A stretch of 64,000 nt of DNA. Origin: Neoechinorhynchus agilis (lineage: Eukaryota > Acanthocephala). The position numbers and the translations under genes are program-made. Under the pieces are notes generated by a model that did no database searches, was not told the origin of the DNA, and saw only the letters and a program-made list of their open reading frames with translations. Below are positions 54,752-64,000 of this stretch, piece by piece. How positions within the stretch are numbered: position 1 is the first letter of the stretch; each line of letters opens with the position of its first letter. The stretch is from assembly GCA_051530055.1 (NCBI GenBank), contig CM121342.1, positions 16,058,001 through 16,122,000 on the forward strand, written 5' to 3'.

Positions 54752-55564
54752 ATGGAAAACCAAAGATCTGAGGAGATTAAAGGAGTCAACATTTCTCATG
54801 CTTTACGCCAACTGGAAAAAGAAAGTGGTCAAAAAGCTGAAGATATGGTCGAAGTCAAACTTTATGGGCGAGTACCTCCCATTAACCGCCTGGACGCAGG
54901 ACTTCGAAGACTTCAATCATGCATCAAACTGTCTGTTTCGTCAAATTGGATCGATCGGATTACGCATATGCAAGGCCTTCGTAATATTAAGATTATGTCC
55001 ATTGGACGAAATCTACTTAAAAGTTTAGATGGACTTGGCCCAGTTGCTGGGCAACTTGAGCAACTGTGGGCATCTTACAATTCGATCCACGATCTTAAAC
55101 CTCTCAGGGAATTAGCAAACTTGAAGGTGCTTTACATTGCTCACAATTTGATAAACGATGTGAGCCAGTTGGATAATCTGCGTAGATTGCGAGAACTGAG
55201 GGATTTTTGTTTCTATGGTAATCCAGTCTACGATCGAATGGTTTCTGGTGATGGAGATGATATCGACGATGCTGCATATCGTACCGAAATGCGGCGGAGG
55301 CTCCCACAGGTTATAAGATTGGACAATATTGCCTATCAGATTGACCTAACTGACGAAGAGTTCCGTGCTAAATTCGCGAAGGAGATCGAAGAAGCAAAAG
55401 CGAAAATGGAGAACATGAAGCAACAGGAGAACATCCGCGAATCGGAGCGCATGGAACAGGAAGAGTTGATGAGCAACACTGAAAGAGAGCCTTCGAGCTA
55501 TAAAGAAACAAGTGTACGTTACTCTGTTAAGAAGGAGAAGCTTTCAGTCAAGGAGCAGTATTGA
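54752..55564 (+). CDS. DNAL1: Axonemal dynein light chain 1 (LC1)
   Basis: LC1 is a leucine-rich-repeat protein bound to the microtubule-binding domain of an outer-arm dynein heavy chain in motile cilia and flagella. Single exon, 270 aa. The N-terminus GVNISHALRQLEKESGQKAE with VEVKLYGRVPPINRLDAGL matches the family. LRRs follow: CIKLSVSSNWIDRITHMQGL, NIKIMSIGRNLLKSLDGLGP, LEQLWASYNSIHDLKPLREL, LKVLYIAHNLINDVSQLDNL and DFCFYGNPVYD. Then comes the capping region RRRLPQVIRLDNIAYQ. Human LC1 ends near here (190 aa); this protein carries an extra ~70-residue charged, probably coiled-coil tail. The ATG at 54,752 is chosen because the upstream in-frame ATG (54,722) adds a non-conserved MFEAYVLLCC. 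Confidence 0.93.
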   Translation: MENQRSEEIKGVNISHALRQLEKESGQKAEDMVEVKLYGRVPPINRLDAGLRRLQSCIKLSVSSNWIDRITHMQGLRNIKIMSIGRNLLKSLDGLGPVAGQLEQLWASYNSIHDLKPLRELANLKVLYIAHNLINDVSQLDNLRRLRELRDFCFYGNPVYDRMVSGDGDDIDDAAYRTEMRRRLPQVIRLDNIAYQIDLTDEEFRAKFAKEIEEAKAKMENMKQQENIRESERMEQEELMSNTEREPSSYKETSVRYSVKKEKLSVKEQY

Positions 55565-56448
55565 ATTTTTATATATTTTAATAAATAGAGCATGGAGGGA
55601 ATCTTTGTGTAGTGGTCAAAAGCGCATTTCGGGTTATTTTGAGCTTAAAATCGTGCCTGTAAGAAAGCGATATTTTTTTCTTCGAACTACTTGGCCATTT
55701 TTAAATAAGATTAAAGGTTTCCACTTCCTCTTTGCAATATATCTTACTCGTTATATCAAAATGCAAAAACCGCAAGCTCATTCATTTAACTTTAAAAAGC
55801 AAAGAGCAATTAGAATTGAAATATGCGTGACGAGAAAGTATAAAGACCATAGGTAAATAGGTTTATTGCACTTAGGGGGACCAATTCGAGAATTCCCGGT
55901 CGTGGAAAAGTAGATTGATCGATTCCTAATGTAGCCGGAGGGGAAAAGTTGATCTCGTTTCGAAGTCTATGAAGGAAAATGATTATTAAGTACAGTGAAA
56001 TAAAAGGAAAACCGAATCGGTACAAAAATCCTAAATTTAAGAGCCAGTCACACAACGAGCGAGCATATGGAAGGTTAAGCTAAGATCATACCCACAGGAA
56101 AGAAAATGGTTCGAAATGTGAATAGAGACTAAGGCAAAATTGCAAAAGTATGAGTCGTTAGAAATGAGAGAATATTTTAAATGATCAATTACAGTCTCTA
56201 CTTTTTCTGTGAACTCCAACATAAAGTCAGGGCAAAAGTGGTTTTAAATTGAGAACAATCGCCCGACGGAGGTCGATGCGTCTAGCAAAAGATCACATAG
56301 GCTTGGTCCTACGACTAAAAGTCACAAAGTAGTATTTGAAGTGTAGATTGTACTTTCTCTTAGGATCTATCGCCAATATCGATCATGCCAACATGCACAT
56401 AGATTTTAATATTTTACGATTACTAAGCCCGCTGACTACAGCTGGAAA
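55565..56448. other. Intergenic between convergent DNAL1 and UBE2H
   Basis: An overlapping 114-codon ORF (55,512-55,856) is a shadow of the DNAL1 end and AT-rich 3' flank. No gene supported. Confidence 0.4.
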
Positions 56449-57655
56449 CTATTCGAACTGAGGTGCTGGAGATCTTGAGGTAGATGAAATTCCTGAGCTT
56501 CCTCTATATTGATCACCAACAACGTTATCAAGCTCGACATTCTCAGTCTGTGATTCAACTGGATCTTGAAACATGAGACCGTCTGTGATTTCTTCACGGA
56601 TGGTTTCCTGTGTTCCGCCTACATCTTCGTCGTCATCTGGCGTTAAAGTGACGTCCATCTCGTTTTCTTCGGATAATCCGTCAGCATCGTCTTCCTCATC
56701 GAACTCAAATATCTCTTCGCCTTCGCTGATGTCGTCGCCGGGATCAAATTCACTCATTTCGCTTTCGGTTCCACTTTTAGATCCATCGTCATCGATGGCG
56801 ACTTCACAGTTGATTGTCTGTGCAGCAGGAGCCGAGTTTTGCGAAATATCTGCACCTACTCCATTATTCATTGTGGATGTCTGGGCTTCAGACGTTAGTT
56901 CTTCGCCGTCTGTAATGGGCAAGAACGTCTTTTCGGTCAACGCTGCACCCTTCTCACTGGTCATCAAGTAGATTTCCAGCGTAGCGTACTTTTGGACGTA
57001 CTCTTTAACTTTTTCTTCATACTCAGACTTTTTCTTCATCATCAGCTGAGCGGCTTCGGAATTCAACGGATCCGTTGGGTTCGGATACATCAATAACTGC
57101 GGTAAGAACATTTGGAAAATGTTCAAAAGATCTACGTTTAACATTGAATGGTATGAATATTTGAGTTGAAAGTTAAAAAGGCTCACCATATAGTGGAGTC
57201 CAGGTTTGATTAATGACATCAAGGCAGACACTTCCCGACCTAAATTAAAAAAAGGTCTAAATGCACGAACAAAATCATTATAGCTAAGTAGTATACCCCT
57301 CGTCGATGTTTGGATGATAGATACGATTCATGAATCCAATAGAAGGTGATTTGAATGGATATCTGTCTGGAATAGAAACACGAATTCTCCAGACACCTCC
57401 TTCGTACAGAGCTAAATTCGACATGGTCATTAATTATATAAAAAAGCCGGGCAAAGAGCCCGCTTGAAGCTTACAGTCTTTAGGACCGTCCAATCTTACG
57501 CTAAATTCCCTTGTGCCCCCAACCATCTCAACTTCGAACTTGGAACGAACCCTTTTCCTCGGATGTTTTACATATGTACAAGCGATTAAAAATGGTACTC
57601 ACAGTGACATTACGTCCCTGACAGAGCGATTGGATCCTTGCGGTGGCCAGGACAT
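56449..57655 (-). CDS. UBE2H: Ubiquitin-conjugating enzyme E2 H
   Basis: An E2 that receives ubiquitin from E1 on an active-site cysteine; UBE2H partners the CTLH/GID E3 ligase. Five exons: 57,655-57,603, 57,551-57,475, 57,411-57,297, 57,239-57,187, 57,131-56,449. The introns are 51-63 bp GT/AG and the total is 326 aa. The UBC core runs [80 protein letters not shown] (catalytic Cys) and [20 protein letters not shown]. The C-terminus is ~140 residues longer than human and very acidic ([40 protein letters not shown]), exaggerating the acidic tail known for this E2. A CCCCTCTTTTAG acceptor-like sequence abuts the ATG. Confidence 0.93.
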
Positions 57656-58269
57656 CTAAAAGAGGGGATGGGGTAAAAGGAGCTCGGAGTACACCCACAA
57701 TCCTTTTTCGCTACACTCCCTACACTGCTCCTTCACACGCCATTTGTGCGCGCATGATGAATGTGCGACAATGTTGGAGTGGAGCGGTGGAACTATCAGG
57801 CACCGACGAGGGCCGATCGCCACACGCACAAGGTCACCACTCACTCGCATGCTCAAATTCCAGTATGCGAAGATTCAACAAGCAGATTATACCTTTCAAA
57901 GAAGCCGTCTCTAATCACCATAGCAACGAATTAACCCTTACTGTTAGGAAAGGGGAGGTGAAAGCATGGGTGGTGGTGTACGAGCGTGTCAGGTACGTCT
58001 CGAGAGAGTTGGTGGGCGCAAATTGTTGTACTTTGGCTGACATCTGTGATGTCTTGGATAAACCGGACTTAAACTCTCTCTCAAATGGAACTAAAGATTC
58101 AGCAACTGGATTAAAAAGCTTAAAACAATGCCGTAGATCGCGACAGTTCATACGAACAAATCTTAGGTTACCGAGAAGAGATCAAATAGAGCATCCTTAT
58201 ATACTACACAGAGACGTAAGCAAATTGTTGAACCACTTTGATGATGTTTTTCTAAAAACAAAGTCGTGA
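57656..58269 (+). CDS. Doubtful ORF divergent from UBE2H
   Basis: A plus-strand ORF of 208 codons (opens at 57,643, overlapping the UBE2H first exon by 13 bases). The stretch after ~57,900 (SNELTLTVRKGEVKAWVVVY, TNLRLPRRDQIEHPYILHRD) looks vaguely protein-like. Nothing identifies it, and the first 70 residues look like translated promoter. Any real start is probably internal (for example ATGATGAATG near 57,755). Confidence 0.25.
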
Positions 58270-61200
58270 TGTCAGTCGGGGTAAATAAGAAAGCTTAAGA
58301 ATTTTCCTTCACAGGGCTGTCAAACCAAACTCTATCAGCAGCTAATACAATTCCCATTCCAGAAAAATCTGAACATTGTCAAATGGTTTCCGGTTTTTAA
58401 AGAGGAACATGAATAAACTAAGCGCATTTTTGAAACGATGAGAAACAACCAAGGTCTTCTATGGATTCCATTATACGAGTACTAATGTTTTCATTCCAGC
58501 GTTGCATCGCCCGACTTATCGTCCCTCTCTAGATAGTACGCTCAGATTAGTTTATCGTATTTAGAACAGATATTTAAACAAAAAGCGTCTTCTATAACAA
58601 GCTTCAGAAACTTTTTTGAAAAGGCACCCATATCGGACTAAGTATCTGTTACCGCAGTTGAATATCGATGTCTTGGGAACCTACAGTCTTCCTGTGGAAA
58701 ATTGCTAAGCAACTTCTCTCTCAGAGCCCACCGATTTTGTGTCGTAGATGTGTAAGAAATTGATGTGTTGACAAGCGACCAAAATAAACATATCTTACCT
58801 ACCGAATGTAATCCTCAATAAAAAAATTGATCTATCTACAGAATGCGAAATTTCCACAGAGCTGGACTATTTCTGGGATGCTGTTGAATCACCACAAGAG
58901 AGAAACTCTTTATAATGAGCCATCTACTGAAGAAATATCGTTCTGGATGTACACGATTCGAATGCAAAAATCAGCGCTGATCTTGAACCTATAGAATGTT
59001 CACCTGAAGATGCTAAAACAAAAGGCAGGTTTTAAAACACTAGCATTGTTCTCTCAATACGAATGGGCGAAAGAGGCAAAACTCATTTGGATCAGTTGCA
59101 TCCATAGTACGAGATCGCTGATTGGATGTGTACATTTAAGAGAGCTCGTACTTCAGAAGACTGGCCAACGCTTTAAGGAACCGGTGGCTAAGTGTTTGAG
59201 AAATAGCCTAGTTCCCGGTAGGAAAAATGAATACGAGTGAATTATGATCTAATGATAGGATTTAGTTTAAGCGCAGCAAATACGCGTGAAACGATTCAAT
59301 GTATTAGTCGTCATTTTTTCAAAGTGCTTTACAGAATCTATAAAACGAAAGTGCCTACTTCGACAATAGTGAAGATGTTAATTAAAAATTGTTCTTTAGG
59401 TCTTCAATTTATCGTCGTTTCGTGCAGAAACGCAATTACTTCCAAGGTGAGGTATAATCTTGCCCTAAACAAACCGGTTTATTCGAAAATAGAGTGCATT
59501 CTAAAGGGAACATATTTGCAATAAATTTTACAAACCAACCATAGGATCATCGTTTTAAAACGATTTTTTTGGCATTCTGCGAGCGTACTAAGTTTGTAGA
59601 GTTTGGAGATGCAAAGCGAAATAGTTGCGTGCTGTTGCTCACATCAGTTCCTTTGATGTAGATCTTAGATGGAAGCCTTGGCAAAGCAGAAATGGTAGGA
59701 TTCGATTTAAACATGAATGTGACAGACTAAGGTATCCCAAGAAAGATTAGGCATGCTCTCTATTATCAAATTACTACAAAGATTTTTAGCTCGCACTCTT
59801 TTCACCGAACCAATGATGCCCAAGACTTCTGATGAATAAAAGCAAGTTTGTAACCCGAATAGCGGGAGAAACAAACGTTCAGCATATCCCTTCTACGGTT
59901 GTCAAAATATTTGCCGTGTTTGAGTACAAGAGTTGATAGACTGACGCGAGGAAATGGATTGTTCATAACGACGTGTATAAGGTATCGAACAACCACTAAG
60001 CAAGATGTTGTTATGTGGTTCAAGGTGAAATTTAAGGGCAATTAATGCATTACAATTAAGGAAGATCTAACGATGAAGTTCATTGTGTTATGCCTTAACT
60101 GCGTAGATTATATTATAGCGATGAGGGAGGCACAGGGGACAAAAAGTTACAAAGGAAAATGCCCAGGCAAGATTTGTAAAGCATTCATGGATTTCGTATT
60201 GAAAAAATTATTTGAGACGATTTCAAAACCAAATATTACAACGCTATAGTTCATCTCTTTGTTTAAAAACGGCACTGGCTTTAGTTACGTACTTTGTATA
60301 ACCTTTTCCGCTTCTTGTCGATGCAATACGGAGGCCTATCAAAACAAATTAAAAGAGCTTGCGATGATTGGAACAACCTTTAAGAATTGATCATTGTAGC
60401 TACAATGAAAATGGTTTCCGATGCACCTTTCAGGCGTACGACCATTAGAGTCAAAGGGTTTTGGTCTAAGGAGATTGTTACAATTAGAAGTTCGCGTTTT
60501 AAACTAAATACATTTTTGGTCGATGGGTATCAAGAAAATAACTACAATTAACACGACAGATGATAATGTTTGAATTTTTTAGTAATGATCGACAGAAACA
60601 CTTTTGAAAGGGAGCCAATAATTTCCATGTCATCATTTTTGCGGCTAAGATTGTCTAAAAAATACAAAGTACCTAGGTATCCCCGGTCAATAACAATATT
60701 CGTTTATCTTTTCTTTTACAATGGTCAAAAATAAGTCGTACACTTTTATTTGCGTGAGCAAAGAACAAAACCCATTGTTGGGAGCAAGGAGCAATTCGAT
60801 CGTAAGAAATGGACTCCGAATTATACGTACGGTTTCAGAACGTCAGGCATCCAAGGAGAGAAATATAAAATTGGAGTTTACCGAGACGATAACTGGAGTG
60901 TCATAGTTCCATGGTGTAAGAAAACAAATGAAAAGGTTAAACGGTGTTCGCTGAACCATGATGCACACTTCAATGACTTCAGTTAACGGAGTGTGCCTAC
61001 ATTACGACGATAGCTAACCGAGAACGGAGCTGTTATGTTCGGAGGGTCTGACTTCGAACTTGAATGGCCGATTCCCCTACAAGGAGTTACAAATCGCTAT
61101 AATGTAAAAATGAGCCCGGTAAAGTCAACGGAAATTCTAAAGCGATACTTGATTCCAACGCAATATAGGAAAGATAGTTCAAATAGACCAAATCGACTCA

Positions 61201-64000
61201 GTAGAAAAGAGCACGGCTTCATTTATGGCTGGTGTACCATTTTCGGTTTCATCGAGATCCAGATTGGTATTGGTTGAACTAAAATACGATCGCAAATGTT
61301 GCAGTAGGAGTACTTTAACGATACCTATTTTGATCAGTGTTGAATGCTGTGTTCGATTTGTAATAGTCTGGCCAATTTGAAGCAACTAATGATCCGGTCG
61401 TTTAACTTGAACATATTCCAATTAAGACTCGATCAAAAGTTACATTTGAAATCTAAAATTGAATATTCGTATACTTCTTGCGGTTGCCGAAGAAGCCATC
61501 TAGGTTTAAAGCGAAATTACTGATGAGAAAAGCCGATACGATTCTTGCTCAGAAAAATGCGTTGTGTTCATAAAATGTGAATTATTGTTACATCTTAGCG
61601 CCGGTTCAGTCGGTTTGATCCAATAAACGCGAAGTGGATTATTGAAAATGCCAACGTATTTATGTTCAAAAGAATAAAGTTGAACGTATGGCATAGCGAT
61701 TCGCCGTTGGAAGGATTTTAGAGGTGACTGTAACAGATATGCAGTCGATTCCAACAAGACACGGGACAGATCTATTGCCAGAATACTAACCGATGAACAA
61801 TACAAGTCAGATTCGTTGAGTCAAATTAAGGTTTTTGCACTCAAAACGGCAGTTTCTCACTATCTTTTTGGAATTCTATTGTTTGATGTTGGTTCAAAGG
61901 ACTACTCATCCACTTGGATCACTCACAACAGATGAGCTCATTCAAGCTGCTCAGCCAAACGACCGTGATTTTAAACAAACTCTAAGAACCTCATTGAGGT
62001 AACGGGAAAAATTGCTTTCTTCATACCGGATAATCTCAATATGCTTTTTCCAGGATTAAACCGCCCGGTGTTTACAGATAACATTCATAGCAACTAAACC
62101 GTTTGTGGCATTATTAATCTTTGCTGTTTTTCGCAATCTTTCTTCGCGAGTATATCATGTTGCTCTTTGTTGTCGTATAAACGAGTAGTGCTCCCAGAAG
62201 AGGAAATTCCCGGCTCTCTGTGGGAATACTTTTGCTTCCTCGAGTGTGATCCACCTTGCAAGGTTTAGGGCACCTGTTCATTTGCCTACAAATAAGAATG
62301 TTTAACATTGCTTGCATCAACAACGATTTCATAAAAGACAAATTTAAACAAAACATTGGACAGGAAAATATTATAAGAACTTAAAGACTTAATGCTAGAT
62401 TTTACGTGCTTGATCACTCTTTATTCCATAGACACTGTAAGGATTTTTTTTATAGTCTTTAAATGTCGAGTATCCATCGCAGCATGCGTGAAAAACAAAT
62501 TTGACTTTTATTATTAACGGTCTAATGGAAGATTAAAAAACTTTTATCTTTATATATTACTCCGAGTTCGCACAAAAAAACGAGATCAATGTACCCACTT
62601 GCATTTTTCAAACCTGTCAAACTGACAAACCGGAAAAAAAGTCAAGAAACTTTTGAATGCCCTTAGTCTATGAAAGTAAATCGACTCAGTTGAAAATCCC
62701 AATTGATGTTGTCAGATTACCGATAAATCTCACGACTCAAGATGAGAGCTTGGGATTTTGCATTCTAACCGCAATCCAAAATGGGACGTGAGATTATAGA
62801 CGCAATGCCCGTGAATCTGCGCTTTAGTAAATTTGAAATGCGTCCTAACGTGGAGAAGAAGCGAACGTAGACATGGAACGTAAGATGAACGCACTTTGGC
62901 GGATCTTGGTAGAAAAGATGATCTCTTCCTGGAATGCTTCTATTTATTTAATTTAGACTTTCTAGTAAATTGCACAGGTCACTCTGATCTCTGGCGTTTT
63001 AGACAGTTCAACGATGCAGCAATAAATCTCTGTGTTCATCCAAGAATCCAATGAGATCAGAGTGTGAGAAAAACGTACACGTGTCAACTAAACCTTTTAT
63101 ACGAGGTTAATGAAGACGAAAATATTCACGTCTGATATATCGAAGTTTATTTCGTTTTAATATAGGCTTCCATGAGTAATTATTTTACTGATTACATAAT
63201 TGCGTTGATGATTCAGAATGCCAAAACAGTGGATAAACGTTGTAAAATTTCTTTTTGACTAGTTCATTCGAAGGCGAACTGAATTGTATCACTGGTAAAT
63301 CGGACTTTACTATCATCACTTTTTGAGACATCGAAAAATAGAGTCCGAGCTCTAAGATTGCAGAAGTCACAGCAGACAAATTGACGGGCGTAAAATCTGG
63401 TACACAATGCGATAGTACAAAGATTCGAGTTATATTAACTAAGACATGTCAACAACGAAATGGCCATTAACCGGATTCATCTAGAGTGACACCATTTTAA
63501 GAACGCAAAGATTCGGTATGGATTTCGGTACTGAATACTTCATTCAACCAAAATAAAATCGGTTTGTAAAGCCTAGAAAAGGGGCATTTTATAAGTTTAA
63601 CTAATCGTCAGTCCTGTCTTTTGTAATGGTTAAACTGGACAAAGAGGAGGCTACACTTTAGAGACAATTGGGATAATGAAAATTGCTCTGTCCTGGAATC
63701 CGTCTAGAACATAAGTTTTCGTGTAAACTTGGGCTTTCCCGCAACTATTTTGAGATGGAACGACCTGGCATTAAACATGGAATATCACTCCCGCGTTTGT
63801 CGTATATCTGACAAATATGGATTTGTACGAGAATAGCTTTCTTAAAAACGTTCTGACGTGAAGAAACATTTGTATCTCCAAATTTTGGGTAATAGGGAAA
63901 CATTCAATGTTCGCTCAGCATTTTTATGAGGTGGCTCGGGGTGGCAGGAGTGTGTGGAATGGATAGAAAATTGTTGTGTTCTAAATCCCCGTTAGATGTA
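58270..64000. other. Gene-poor region, no supported gene
   Basis: 5.7 kb of AT-rich sequence with ORFs no longer than 99 codons. Short protein-like pieces at 60,750-60,986 (KKWTPNYTYGFRTSGIQGEK, YKIGVYRDDNWSVIVPW) and 61,035-61,277 (TEILKRYLIPTQYRKDSSNR) could be relics of a decayed gene or element. I cannot name a family. No tandem repeats or obvious transposon ends seen. Confidence 0.35.

Noticed and set aside
463-57655. Reassigned stop codon in this organism, suggested by NIKN eRF1
   Set aside because: All alignable genes (eRF1, EIF1AD, CFAP298, VAC14, HOP2, TOP3B, DNAL1, UBE2H) end at ordinary TAA or TGA at family-appropriate positions and have no in-frame stops.

Overview
The window is nuclear DNA of a small-bodied animal with a compact genome. 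Several conserved genes have introns of only 40-60 bp with ordinary GT/AG ends (eRF1, CFAP298, EIF1AD, UBE2H, VAC14). The standard genetic code fits every conserved gene I could align from memory. Two axonemal genes (CFAP298 and DNAL1) mean that the organism builds motile cilia or flagella. Many start codons lie 0-20 bases after a pyrimidine-rich AG, which would fit spliced-leader trans-splicing. Penelope-like elements, RTE-type LINEs and LINEs with a restriction-enzyme-like endonuclease are abundant as fragments. Together this suggests a small invertebrate, perhaps a spiralian (rotifer, flatworm or orthonectid-like); that placement is inference.

Layout. 0.4-2.1 kb: translation release factor eRF1 (-). 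2.4-2.7 kb: a small coiled-coil gene (-). 3.0-3.8 kb: retroelement tails. 4.3-4.9 kb: EIF1AD (+). 5.9-6.8 kb: an undescribed secreted repeat-peptide gene (+) in which each 18-residue repeat is its own 54-bp exon, tandemly duplicated with its ~50-bp intron. 7.5-8.0 kb: a cysteine-rich protein (+). 8.1-12.4 kb: CFAP298 and VAC14 (-). 12.5-14.5 kb: a 162-bp minisatellite. 14.8-15.3 kb: a snap-back inverted repeat. 15.8-16.4 kb: LINE debris. 16.6-17.5 kb: a doubtful or decayed gene. 17.8-19.9 kb: a coiled-coil protein (+) and the meiotic factor HOP2 (-). 22.1-26.3 kb: a PIKfyve/FAB1 lipid kinase (-). 26.4-27.2 kb: retroelement tails. 28.1-31.6 kb: topoisomerase 3-beta (+). 31.7-32.6 kb: a LINE relic.

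32.7-54.6 kb is dominated by a near-identical inverted repeat: left arm 32,712-40,233, right arm 48,653-54,631, with an 8.4-kb spacer. The arms carry an RTE LINE fragment, the 5' half of a restriction-endonuclease-type LINE and ~235-bp direct repeats. The left arm alone carries a further ~1.5-kb LINE insertion, whose empty site is preserved in the right arm. The spacer holds two head-to-head Penelope elements, a small SH2-domain gene (+) and a minus-strand gene that runs into the right-arm boundary. Right of the repeat lie DNAL1 (+) and the ubiquitin-conjugating enzyme UBE2H (-). 58.3-64 kb has no gene I can support.

Genes that work together: VAC14 and PIKfyve are scaffold and kinase of the complex that makes PI(3,5)P2, and they lie ~10 kb apart on the same strand. 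CFAP298 (dynein assembly) and DNAL1 (outer-arm dynein light chain) both serve axonemal dynein. The most novel items are the tandem-exon secreted peptide gene, the large inverted repeat with its nested elements, and a substitution in the stop-codon-reading NIKS motif of eRF1.
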